Assembly: GCA_026414245.1 (NCBI GenBank)
Contig: JAOAJJ010000012.1
Coordinates: 1 to 14,834, forward strand
Source: Candidatus Bathyarchaeota archaeon
GTDB taxonomy: Archaea; Thermoproteota; Bathyarchaeia; Bathyarchaeales; DTEX01
Length of the DNA stretch: 14,834 nucleotides
Reading direction: 5' to 3'
Shown here: in pieces, positions 6,166-13,384 of the stretch
Layout of the letters: each line of letters starts with the position of its first letter
Numbering within the stretch: position 1 is the first letter of the stretch
Position numbers and translations under genes: made by a program
Notes under the pieces: generated by a model
What the model was told of the DNA's origin: nothing
Seen by the model: the letters and a program-made list of their open reading frames with translations, nothing else
The model's database searches: none

Positions 6166-8256
6166 TCAGCGCAAGCCAGAAAACCTCCAGTTACATATGT
6201 CGTTTGCGCATATTATTCCCGAGATCGTTACAGCCTCTATTCCACCGCCCGGGAAGGTTGATGCTCCCGCCAGGTAGAGACCTTTTATCGGCGTTTTGAA
6301 GTAAGGTCTCCTAATACCTATCGACTGGTCGAAAGCATATATTGCGCCCTCAGGCATAGAAGTATACCTCTCAAGTGTCCTCGGAGTCGCAGCGTCCTTA
6401 ACAATTATACGTTCGCTTAGACCTGGAATTATTTTCTCAGCCTTTCGAATGAGCGTTTGGGCTACCTCATTCTTCCTTATATAGTATTCTTCAGTCCCCC
6501 TCTGTGGAAAGTCATGGTAGCTGGCTCCAGCCAGTATCGTGATGCTTGCCTTTCCTTCAGGCGCTAAACTCGGGTCGGCGTTTGAGTTGATCACAACCTC
6601 GTAGCCGTCGTCTAGGTTCTTGATGTGAGTTGGATATCCAGATAAGTCTGCGTCAACTCCCAAGAAGACCATGAAGCATGAGGGGGACATCTTCAGCCCT
6701 CTAATATACTCAACAAACCCCTTATCTAAATTCTCCTCTCCGACAAGCTCCAAGAATGTGGTTTTAGCGTTAGCGTTCGCAACGACGACAGGGCTATGAA
6801 AAACCTTCCCTCCAACCCTAACGCCCACAACCATTCCGTCCTCCACAAGTATTCTGTCAACTCTATGCTTAACTAGAACCTCCCCGCCGTGCCCCTCGAT
6901 AATATCCCTCAATGTATTAGCATACCTTTGAGCTCCTCCCCTCGGGAAGAAACCTCCATACAGGTAATAGGACACACATGCCGTGAGAGCTGCTGAAGCC
7001 GGAGCCTTCTCAGGGCTTGTCCCAACATAACCTATTAGGGAGCTTAAAAAGCGCTTTAAACCCTCATCTGTGAAGTGCTCGTCGAGCTTCTGCCTATAGG
7101 TCTTGCTTATCCAATCGTAGAAGTGGGGGCGCTCTCTCGGGTAATCTACAAGCTTCCTTACGCCGAGAACCTTGGCTATAAGCTCCGGCGGCAGGGGTGC
7201 GCCATAAACCTCAACCTCCCTGTAGCATTCCATATAGGCTTTCTCGGCATCGTTAAAGAAGGCTATAATATTATCCTCTTCATGGGGGAAGAGGCTGGAG
7301 AGAACCCTTATATAATCGTTTAGGCTCTTCGCCTCAATGTAATTTCCCTCAAAAACATATCTCACCGTGTTTTTAACAAACAAGTCGTCCTTACTCAAAC
7401 CGAGCGTGCGCAGGAGGAAAGATATTGGTCCCTTATCCCATAGCCCGCTTATGTCCTCGACCCCGGTGTTAAATGTGAACCCTTTCCTCTCGAAGGATGA
7501 GCAGTAGCCTCCAACCTGATAGTGCTGCTCTAAAACCAGAACCCTATATCCCCTTTTAGCGAGGAGGGAGCCGCATGTCAGCCCTCCAACCCCAGCACCG
7601 ACAATTATAATATCATACTCATTCTCGCCCTTAAGACTAAATGGGTCAACTTTAACCCTCCAGTCAAACCTCTCAACCGGCTTAAGATACTCTCTCACAG
7701 CAAAGTATTCCGGCGCCTTAATTGGGAAGATTACTGAGAAGGCTATGCCGATAGCAATTAGAAGATTAGATAAAATCACCCCGTACGGCGCTGCAAGAAG
7801 AAATATAAGGGCATTAGCGCCGAAGATAAGCGCCCAAGCTGCTGAAACAACATTATTTATAAGGAGGAAGGATTTCTCCCTCCAATAGCTTTCCGGCCAA
7901 TCCTTCTTGGCAACCTTAAACGTGAAGGGCTGTTTAACGGCTATGGAGAGGGCAGCCATAAGGAACAGTGTTAAATATCCTGCGAAGCCGCATTGATGGA
8001 TGAAAAACTCTAGGCCAAATATGAAGGTGCAGAGGGAGGCGAGACTGAAGAATATTAGGGAGGTGATGTCCATTAAACCGTAGCTCCTCCAAATCCTCTG
8101 AGGAACAATAAGAATAAGCGAAGTGATTAAAGATAATAGAACGCTGAGCCTAAACCCAAAACCGCATAAGACCCAGTAGATAACCCAGGGAATAAAGGAC
8201 ACCATGATGTAGGCTGTACCAGGAATCTTCGTCGCTTTACGCCCGCTGAGAAGCAT
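6166..8256 (-). CDS. Membrane-domain fused FAD oxidoreductase, phytoene desaturase/CrtISO-like
   Basis: The 696-residue protein combines two parts. Residues 1-180 contain several membrane spans and a segment KQPFTFKVAKKDWPESYW at 108-125. This recalls small uncharacterised bacterial membrane proteins with a GRPFT...YA...P..FW signature (recalled, not checked). Residues 213-696 are a CrtI/carotenoid isomerase/retinol saturase-like flavoprotein: an ADP-binding betaalphabeta unit (YDIIIVGAGVGGLTCG at 214-229, with Gly220, Gly222 and Gly225), then LVLEQHYQVGGYCSSF at 240-255, and a C-terminal GLYLAGASTFPGGGIEAV stretch that closes the FAD site. The family desaturates, saturates or isomerises polyprenyl or carotenoid chains. 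The protein is probably membrane-bound with the FAD domain in the cytosol. The start ATG lacks a clear ribosome binding site; a weak TATA-like sequence near 8282-8292 could give a short-leader transcript. The actual substrate is unknown. Confidence 0.85.
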   Translation of the reverse strand: MLLSGRKATKIPGTAYIMVSFIPWVIYWVLCGFGFRLSVLLSLITSLILIVPQRIWRSYGLMDITSLIFFSLASLCTFIFGLEFFIHQCGFAGYLTLFLMAALSIAVKQPFTFKVAKKDWPESYWREKSFLLINNVVSAAWALIFGANALIFLLAAPYGVILSNLLIAIGIAFSVIFPIKAPEYFAVREYLKPVERFDWRVKVDPFSLKGENEYDIIIVGAGVGGLTCGSLLAKRGYRVLVLEQHYQVGGYCSSFERKGFTFNTGVEDISGLWDKGPISFLLRTLGLSKDDLFVKNTVRYVFEGNYIEAKSLNDYIRVLSSLFPHEEDNIIAFFNDAEKAYMECYREVEVYGAPLPPELIAKVLGVRKLVDYPRERPHFYDWISKTYRQKLDEHFTDEGLKRFLSSLIGYVGTSPEKAPASAALTACVSYYLYGGFFPRGGAQRYANTLRDIIEGHGGEVLVKHRVDRILVEDGMVVGVRVGGKVFHSPVVVANANAKTTFLELVGEENLDKGFVEYIRGLKMSPSCFMVFLGVDADLSGYPTHIKNLDDGYEVVINSNADPSLAPEGKASITILAGASYHDFPQRGTEEYYIRKNEVAQTLIRKAEKIIPGLSERIIVKDAATPRTLERYTSMPEGAIYAFDQSIGIRRPYFKTPIKGLYLAGASTFPGGGIEAVTISGIICANDICNWRFSGLR

Positions 8257-8303
8257 TTTTAGAGCTGAAAATCCATCCTACTCTAATATGGTTTGCCATC
8301 TTT

Positions 8304-8825
8304 TTACCATTTCCGGTGGATTGCTGGTCTAATCAGTGTAATATAAATATAATATGCTACTCCGAATAATCCCATCCAGATGCAGAGCCATTGTATTTCT
8401 GCCGCCAGAGATGGATTGTATAGGGGGTTTACCGCTATAGGGTAGAAGGGCTTAATGTCTCCGTAAAGAGGGGCATCCAGCATAACATGAAGCATAAACC
8501 CCAAAATACCCGCGATGATGAAAGACTTGAGGCTTTAAGTCTACATCCGCTTTGAGCAATAATGCCCTATAGAGCGGATGCATAAAATCTTTGAGAAGGA
8601 ACATGAAGTAACCTAAGATTAAGCCTGCCGGCACAGCTGAAAAAATATGTGAAAATAGCCATGCAGGGGATAATCTAAACCTAGAAAGAGTACGAAAAAC
8701 GGCTCTAAATCAACAATAACATTTGCCAAAACAAGGGTAGGGACGTGAAGACGCCTCCTCAACGGCAAACCTAAACCCAGAGCCGGACCTAAATGGAAGA
8801 GGGTGAAGGGCAAACCTAAACCCAT
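8304..8825 (-). pseudogene. YdjM/DUF4184-like membrane metal-dependent hydrolase, frame interrupted by two compensating indels
   Basis: Three overlapping reading segments join into one protein of about 173 residues that fits the archaeal inner-membrane metal-hydrolase family (YdjM-like). Segment one (from ATG at 8825) gives PFTLFHLGPALG, NVIVDLEPFF and HGYFH. Segment two gives a hydrophobic span (PAGLILGYFMFLLKDF). Segment three gives SFIIAGILGFMLHVMLDAP and GDIKPFYP, ending at 8304. His and Asp residues likely to bind metal are all present (FHLGP, VDLEP, HGYFH, HVMLD). Reading a seventh T in the six-T run (8640-8645) and dropping one A from the AAA run (8534-8536) restores a single frame. 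Segments one and three are already in the same frame, and without the change a stop at 8619 ends the protein. Explanations are sequencing error in homopolymers, a recent pseudogene, or frameshifting. Confidence 0.75.
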
Positions 8826-8844
8826 CACTAATTATTAAGACCTG

Positions 8845-8855
8845 AAAATAAATGC
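8845..8855 (-). promoter_or_regulatory. Candidate TATA box of the interrupted hydrolase gene
   Basis: On the minus strand this reads GCATTTATTTT, with its centre about 25 bases before the ATG at 8825, so the transcript would be leaderless. On the plus strand the same AT-rich bases could serve the divergent gene at 8885, so the assignment is ambiguous. Confidence 0.4.
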
Positions 8856-8884
8856 TTTTTACGAAGAACCTTTAAAACAGGTAA

Positions 8885-9862
8885 ATGGCTAAATGGAAAA
8901 AGTTTTGTGCAAGCACAATTTACTCCCTAAATATGAAGAAGATTGGTATTTTGCTGGCTGTAATAATGATTGTTTCAGCCGTTGGAGGCTTAGCGTACTT
9001 CTATCTATATAGAGGCGGCGCCATAGCCCTGAGAAGCATTGACCTCTACATTTATCCCGAGATGATTTCTGAGGTTGAAACGCCCATAAATGTCGCTGTA
9101 AGTCTAGATAATAACTATCCTGTTAACGTTAGGATAAAGGGCGGTGAGCTTAAGATCCTCGCGGACACATTGGAGCTTGGTAGGGCTTCAGTTCCAAGCC
9201 AAGTTATTGTTCGAGGGTTAAACACGCTCATGATAGACGCAGTGCTAAACAACACGTTGATCGACGAGTTCTGGTATCAGCATCTGAGTAGAGCAGAGGC
9301 TTCAGTTATATCTTTACATGGAAGCCTACTGTTTGAGACACCCATAGGTGATGTGAAAGTGCCAGTTAGGTATGCAACAAACATAGAGACAAATATTTTT
9401 CCTATAGAGCAGAAACTTAATAGAGAGTATGATTTGGGCATTTTGGGTAAGGTTATAATCCGGGAAGCTAAGATCGAACTTAAAAGTGTAACACTACATG
9501 AGACTCATCTTAAGGCATCTATAGATGTCGAAAATCACCTTAGGATAGTGCCGCTTTACATTAAAGGCTTAGTTTTCAACATAAGAACAGGGGAAACAAC
9601 CATTTTAGGGATGGGTGAACAGGTGGGCGAAAATGCCATTGCACCCGGCGAGAGAGACGAAATCTTGTTCGATGTAACCATAGATAACTCGAATATACCA
9701 AAGCTCTGGTATGAGCATATAAAAAACGAGGAGAGAACAGTAATATATGTCGAGTTATGGCTTAAAACCGAGATAGCGGGGAGAACGATAGAGCTCTTCA
9801 GAGAAACACCGTTAACGGTGTCGACGAAACTTGAGACGAATATATTTAAATACAGGAAATAA
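8885..9862 (+). CDS. Membrane-anchored protein with two LEA14/WHy-like domains
   Basis: The 325-residue protein has one N-terminal membrane segment (about 19-42) followed by two similar beta-rich domains of about 120 residues, facing outward as a signal-anchored protein. Each domain resembles the LEA14/WHy (LEA_2) fold: a hydrophobic strand, a phrase on natural ligand-like packing (VSLDNNYPVNVRIKGGEL; ASIDVENHLRIVPLYIKGL), and a shared ending. Residues 129-171 (FWYQHL to ATNIETNIF) and 274-321 (LWYEHI to STKLETNIF) align closely, so the domains are a tandem duplication. LEA14-like proteins are linked to stress tolerance or protein/membrane stabilisation; the role in archaea is not established. 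The start is unsure: ATG at 8885 has a weak CAGGT, while ATG at 8933 (KKIGILLAVIMIV) would give a cleaner signal anchor and lies downstream of a TTTAAAA box at 8871-8877. Confidence 0.75.
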   Translation: MAKWKKFCASTIYSLNMKKIGILLAVIMIVSAVGGLAYFYLYRGGAIALRSIDLYIYPEMISEVETPINVAVSLDNNYPVNVRIKGGELKILADTLELGRASVPSQVIVRGLNTLMIDAVLNNTLIDEFWYQHLSRAEASVISLHGSLLFETPIGDVKVPVRYATNIETNIFPIEQKLNREYDLGILGKVIIREAKIELKSVTLHETHLKASIDVENHLRIVPLYIKGLVFNIRTGETTILGMGEQVGENAIAPGERDEILFDVTIDNSNIPKLWYEHIKNEERTVIYVELWLKTEIAGRTIELFRETPLTVSTKLETNIFKYRK

Positions 9863-9887
9863 AATCAGCTATGTATCTCTGGCTAAA

Positions 9888-9898
9888 AAATATTTATT
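9888..9898 (+). promoter_or_regulatory. Candidate TATA box of the CcdA-like gene
   Basis: AAATATTTATT lies about 30 bases before the GTG at 9923, predicting a transcript start at about 9917-9923. The second in-frame GTG at 9932 follows an AGGTGA purine sequence (9921-9926), so translation could start at either codon. Confidence 0.45.
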
Positions 9899-9922
9899 CA
9901 AGTAAACTCTTACTCTAGTTAG

Positions 9923-11197
9923 GTGAATGGAGTGAATTATAGGAAACTATGCGTTTTTTTGTTTCTGGCTTTAATTTCGTTCCCACAGTTTTTACATCTA
10001 AATATGGCTGGAGCTGAAAGCTCTATTAGAGTCTATATCTACGGTTTCCCAGGTTCTCGCATCTTAGAAAACATGAAAAACTACTTTAACGAAAAACCTG
10101 AAGTAAACGTCACCTTATGCGATCTAAATAATTCACGCTACTTAAGTGAATTCCTAGATATAATTGATTTATTGATGAGAGAAGGGATTAACGTTCTCCC
10201 CCCGTATTTCTGCGCCCCCTGCGCGTTGAAACATGGATTAAATTGGCGAGACATTTATGTGGAATATTCGTCTCCGCTTCTGCTACTTTTTCAAGGGGGA
10301 AGATTAAAGGCAATTGTGATCTCGGCGTTCGATCAAACGTTGTTTGATCGAATACTCAATCAGCCAGAAGATACAGCGATACTCTCTCTACGAAATGAGT
10401 CGAGCATAATTAAGTTAAATGAAGATGTGAGGACGCAAATAGAGAATCTATTCAGAGAGAAGGGGAAGCCGCATAAAAACATTTTTCAGGTTTTACCGCT
10501 CATTATTATAGCTGCATGCACGGATGCCATAAATCCATGCGAGCTCTTCGTTTTAATAGTATTTCTATCTCTCGTCATCATGAAGCTAGGTAAAAGGGCT
10601 GTATTAAAGTTCGGCATAGCGTTTTCACTAGCAATTTTCATAGCCTATTTTTTGATGGGTCTCGGAGTGTGGAGGTTAATTGGCTATATCCGTGAGGCGA
10701 GGATTTTCATCGTTATCTTAGGCTTGTCTCTCGGACTCAGATCAATACTGAATTTTACATTAGGATTTTTTGGTTTCTCGGTGGGTTTAAGAGAGGCTAT
10801 TGGAGGTCTCTTAAACAAGAGGTTTAAACGCATCCCAAAATTCCTCTCGGAGAAAGTTACCCAGCGCCTAAGGGGCTTTTCTGATAGGCCTTTTTCAGCT
10901 TTTCTTGCAGGGGTTGCCATAAGCATTTTCCTCCTGCCATGCACATCTGGACCATACTTAATAGCCTTAAGCCTCATAGCGGAAATGGAGACGCAGATGT
11001 GGGGTCTCCTACTACTTACACTCTACAACGGCATAGTTATTGCCCCCTTCATAGCGATAACGCTAAGCATATATCTGCTGAAAATAAAAACCAGCGAACT
11101 AAAGAAATGGGGTTCCAACGAACAAAGATGGTTAAACTTGGCAGGAGGACTAACAGTAATGGCTCTGAGCGTTTACCTAATATTTTACACACTTTAG
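9923..11197 (+). CDS. CcdA/DsbD-like thiol-disulfide transporter with N-terminal thioredoxin-like domain
   Basis: The 424-residue protein has a signal anchor (about 9-30), an extracytoplasmic domain (about 33-180), and a CcdA-type membrane domain (about 187-424). The outer domain opens with a strand IRVYIYGFPGS and carries the pair Cys97-Ala-Pro-Cys100 (FCAPC), an active-site-like CxxC motif, late in the sequence rather than near the N-terminus as in thioredoxin. In the membrane domain, DAINPCELFVLIVFL (Cys206) and LLPCTSGPYLIAL (Cys340) are the two reactive-cysteine motifs of CcdA/DsbD-beta proteins, which carry electrons from cytoplasmic thioredoxin to outer partners. Fusion of donor and acceptor in one chain would let it reduce extracytoplasmic disulfides or haem-ligating cysteines. 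No cytochrome c gene is seen in the window. Starts at GTG; see the promoter note. Confidence 0.85.
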   Translation: MNGVNYRKLCVFLFLALISFPQFLHLNMAGAESSIRVYIYGFPGSRILENMKNYFNEKPEVNVTLCDLNNSRYLSEFLDIIDLLMREGINVLPPYFCAPCALKHGLNWRDIYVEYSSPLLLLFQGGRLKAIVISAFDQTLFDRILNQPEDTAILSLRNESSIIKLNEDVRTQIENLFREKGKPHKNIFQVLPLIIIAACTDAINPCELFVLIVFLSLVIMKLGKRAVLKFGIAFSLAIFIAYFLMGLGVWRLIGYIREARIFIVILGLSLGLRSILNFTLGFFGFSVGLREAIGGLLNKRFKRIPKFLSEKVTQRLRGFSDRPFSAFLAGVAISIFLLPCTSGPYLIALSLIAEMETQMWGLLLLTLYNGIVIAPFIAITLSIYLLKIKTSELKKWGSNEQRWLNLAGGLTVMALSVYLIFYTL

Positions 11198-11211
11198 CTG
11201 AGAACACTAAT

Positions 11212-11225
11212 AGATTATTTTTATT
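11212..11225. terminator. Possible transcription end between convergent genes
   Basis: A T-rich stretch (TTATTTTTATTA) follows the stop of the CcdA-like gene, and an AT-rich run (11233-11243) precedes the convergent dehydrogenase stop at 11253. Archaeal termination at T-runs would fit, but no stem-loop supports it. Confidence 0.3.
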
Positions 11226-11252
11226 AGAAATAAGGCGAAAAATATAGCCTGT

Positions 11253-12284
11253 TCACGCTTTTAACCTAACTATTTTACCCGTTTTGGCAGATTTGTAGGC
11301 TGACTCCATGATTTCCACCACGTGTTTTCCTTCCTCCGGGGTACCTATCGGTTTTTCATCATTAATTATGCATTTTATGAAGTGGCGGTGAGTGTGCTGC
11401 GGCTCTTTCTCTTTAGCTAACACTGGCATAATCCAGCTTGAATCCTTTTGCCTATAGAAGGCTACTGGCGTATTAAAGTAGTTTAAGAGGACTGTTCCTT
11501 TCGTCCCATATATGCTTGTTCCCTCAAGTGTCGCAACCTGCGTCCAACTAGTCTCCGCCACAGATATTGCTCCATTCTCCATCTCCATAAGTAATGCGCT
11601 ATTATCCTCCACCTTCGCCGGCTTATCTAGGGTAGCTATCAACGCTGATACACTTTTAACCCTGCCTAACAAATACACTATTTGACTTATCGCATAAACC
11701 CCTAAATCTAGCAGAACACCGCCGTGAGCCCTTTCAGGGTCGAAGAACCAGCAGTTCTTTTCTTCACCAAACATTCGGGTTACTTCTTCCTGATACTTCT
11801 CCGGCCCTCCATGAGCTACACGAGCCCTCGCCATACATATTCTTCCAAGCTCACCGCTCTCAAGGAGATTTCTAATATAGTCGAAGGCAGGTGTATCGAA
11901 ATAGACGAATGGTAAAACCATGACTTTTAGGCTGCTATGCTTACGCGACGCGTCTACGATTGCTTCAGCATCTCTTGAATTCGTGCACATAGGCTTTTGA
12001 ATGATAACGTGCTTTCCGGCGTTGATGGCGTCTACGGCAATTTTAGCATGCGTTGGATGTGGAGTAGCTACTATTATGGCTTCAACGTCATCCCTTTCTA
12101 AAAGCTTCATATAATCGGAATACCAGTATTTAATGTTGAACCGCTCAGCGGTAAGCCTCGCTCTTTCCTCTTTTATGTCTGCTACGGCAACCACCTCTGC
12201 CTCTTCTATCGCTTTAAGCTCCGGAATATGGAAATAATTTGATATGCCGCCGCAACCAATTATGCCAAAGCCAATCTTAACCAT
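11253..12284 (-). CDS. Gfo/Idh/MocA-family oxidoreductase
   Basis: The 343-residue protein matches the usual length of NAD(P)-dependent sugar or inositol dehydrogenases. The Rossmann domain opens with FGIIGCGGISNYFHIPEL at residues 6-23, and IIQKPMCTN at 94-102 corresponds to the family's EKP motif, with Gln in place of Glu. The C-terminal domain carries HGGVLLDLGVYAISQIVYLLG, which is typical of the family, although the metal-binding histidine found in some members is not seen in this motif. A strong GGAGGGG (12290-12296) overlaps the stop codon of the upstream gene and lies five bases before the ATG, so translational coupling with the gene at 12296 is likely. Together with the paralog upstream and the glycoside hydrolase, it suggests a sugar-oxidation pathway. 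The substrate is unknown. Confidence 0.9.
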   Translation of the reverse strand: MVKIGFGIIGCGGISNYFHIPELKAIEEAEVVAVADIKEERARLTAERFNIKYWYSDYMKLLERDDVEAIIVATPHPTHAKIAVDAINAGKHVIIQKPMCTNSRDAEAIVDASRKHSSLKVMVLPFVYFDTPAFDYIRNLLESGELGRICMARARVAHGGPEKYQEEVTRMFGEEKNCWFFDPERAHGGVLLDLGVYAISQIVYLLGRVKSVSALIATLDKPAKVEDNSALLMEMENGAISVAETSWTQVATLEGTSIYGTKGTVLLNYFNTPVAFYRQKDSSWIMPVLAKEKEPQHTHRHFIKCIINDEKPIGTPEEGKHVVEIMESAYKSAKTGKIVRLKA

Positions 12285-12295
12285 TCATACCCCTC

Positions 12296-13336
12296 CTAAC
12301 GTAAGCGTATTTTTCTTCCCTTGAGCGCTGAGCGTAATCCAGCCTCCAAAACCTCCTGAACATTCCTATTAAATTTTACATCCAGAGGTTCTTTTACCTC
12401 CGTATCCTGCTCTATCCAGTCTATGAAGTATTCTGGGCCGTTTCTCAACCCCTTGGGCGGTTGAGGAGGATCTATAACCTCATGGAGTATATCCCTGTAA
12501 TTGCCTTTAACTTTAACTGAATAAAAATGTAATTTTCCATCTTCCTCAACCACAAGCGAACCATCAGTGCCATTTATGATCGGCCCATGGATGGGATAGA
12601 GACCTATCTGCGACCAACATGCTTCAGCTATACCAAAAGCATTTTTGTAATCCATTATAATCACGGCATTGTCATCAACTTCTAAATATGTTCTAGCCAA
12701 TGTTCCCATGACTCCGATTACGCTTTTAGGCATGCGTCCTAGAAACCATAGTGACAGATTTACACCGTAACAGCAGTAGTCCATTAGAGCTCCGGCTCCA
12801 TTGAGCTCTTTATTGTAGAGCCATGTGTAGAAGTAGGGTGAACAGCCGATCTCTTTTGGTCCAGCGTGGGCTCCTCTAAAACGTATATGGAAGATTTCGC
12901 CTATCTTGCCCTCCTTGACCATTTTATATGCTTGTTGTATAGCTGGGTTCCATGTTGTGGGATAATTAACCATCACCTTTATTCCATGTCTTTCAGCCGC
13001 CTTCATTATTCGTTCAGCCTGCTCCAGGTTAGCGGACATGGGTTTCTCCATGATCACATGAACCCCCCTCTCGGCAGCTAATTCCACAACATCCGCATGC
13101 CGACTATTCTCAGTGCACAGCAATATTAAGTCAAGACGATTCTTATCCAGCATCTCTGAAAAATCCGTGTAGGTTTTATTTACGCCGAAAAGTTCCCTTA
13201 CCTTCTCTAGCAGCGGAGGGTTTAAATCAGCCGCAGCCACTATCTCCACTTTTCCAGTATCCTTAAACTGGTTGAGTAACCCCCAGACGTGATCGTGGAC
13301 TAGCCCCGCTACCCCCAACTCATATTTTTGAGACAT
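12296..13336 (-). CDS. Gfo/Idh/MocA-family oxidoreductase (GLVHDH subtype)
   Basis: The 346-residue paralog of the gene at 11253 has the family layout. It has a Rossmann start GVAGLVHDHVWGLL at 8-21, in which the second glycine of the usual GxGxxG is replaced, as in a known subfamily, and a classical EKP motif (VIMEKPMSAN, Glu97-Lys98-Pro99). The C-terminal domain has GALMDYCCYGVNLSLWFLG in place of the usual DxGxH segment. It may oxidise a sugar, inositol or similar polyol using NAD(P). Its start ATG lies about 26 bases after a TATA box at 13358-13368, implying a leaderless transcript. The gene ends 11 bases before the start of the next dehydrogenase, so the two share one operon. The reaction may differ between the two because the catalytic motifs differ. 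Confidence 0.9.
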   Translation of the reverse strand: MSQKYELGVAGLVHDHVWGLLNQFKDTGKVEIVAAADLNPPLLEKVRELFGVNKTYTDFSEMLDKNRLDLILLCTENSRHADVVELAAERGVHVIMEKPMSANLEQAERIMKAAERHGIKVMVNYPTTWNPAIQQAYKMVKEGKIGEIFHIRFRGAHAGPKEIGCSPYFYTWLYNKELNGAGALMDYCCYGVNLSLWFLGRMPKSVIGVMGTLARTYLEVDDNAVIIMDYKNAFGIAEACWSQIGLYPIHGPIINGTDGSLVVEEDGKLHFYSVKVKGNYRDILHEVIDPPQPPKGLRNGPEYFIDWIEQDTEVKEPLDVKFNRNVQEVLEAGLRSALKGRKIRLR

Positions 13337-13357
13337 AAACTTACGTTAATTAGATTC

Positions 13358-13368
13358 CAAATATAAGG
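13358..13368 (-). promoter_or_regulatory. TATA box of the two-dehydrogenase operon
   Basis: On the minus strand this reads CTTATATTTGG, with its centre about 26 bases from the ATG at 13336. That position predicts a leaderless transcript starting at the codon itself. The box lies between the glycoside hydrolase stop (13385) and the dehydrogenase, so the dehydrogenases can be transcribed independently of the hydrolase gene. Confidence 0.6.
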
Positions 13369-13384
13369 TTTAGCCTAAAATGAT

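Noticed and set aside
8534..8645. Programmed frameshifting of the hydrolase gene at both sites
   Set aside because: Two different slips of opposite sign would be required in one short gene; sequencing error or recent decay is simpler, although slippage at the six-T run alone is possible.
10939..11247. 102-codon open frame overlapping the end of the CcdA-like gene
   Set aside because: It is in a different frame of a gene with strong family motifs, has a low-complexity, hydrophilic product and no start signals.
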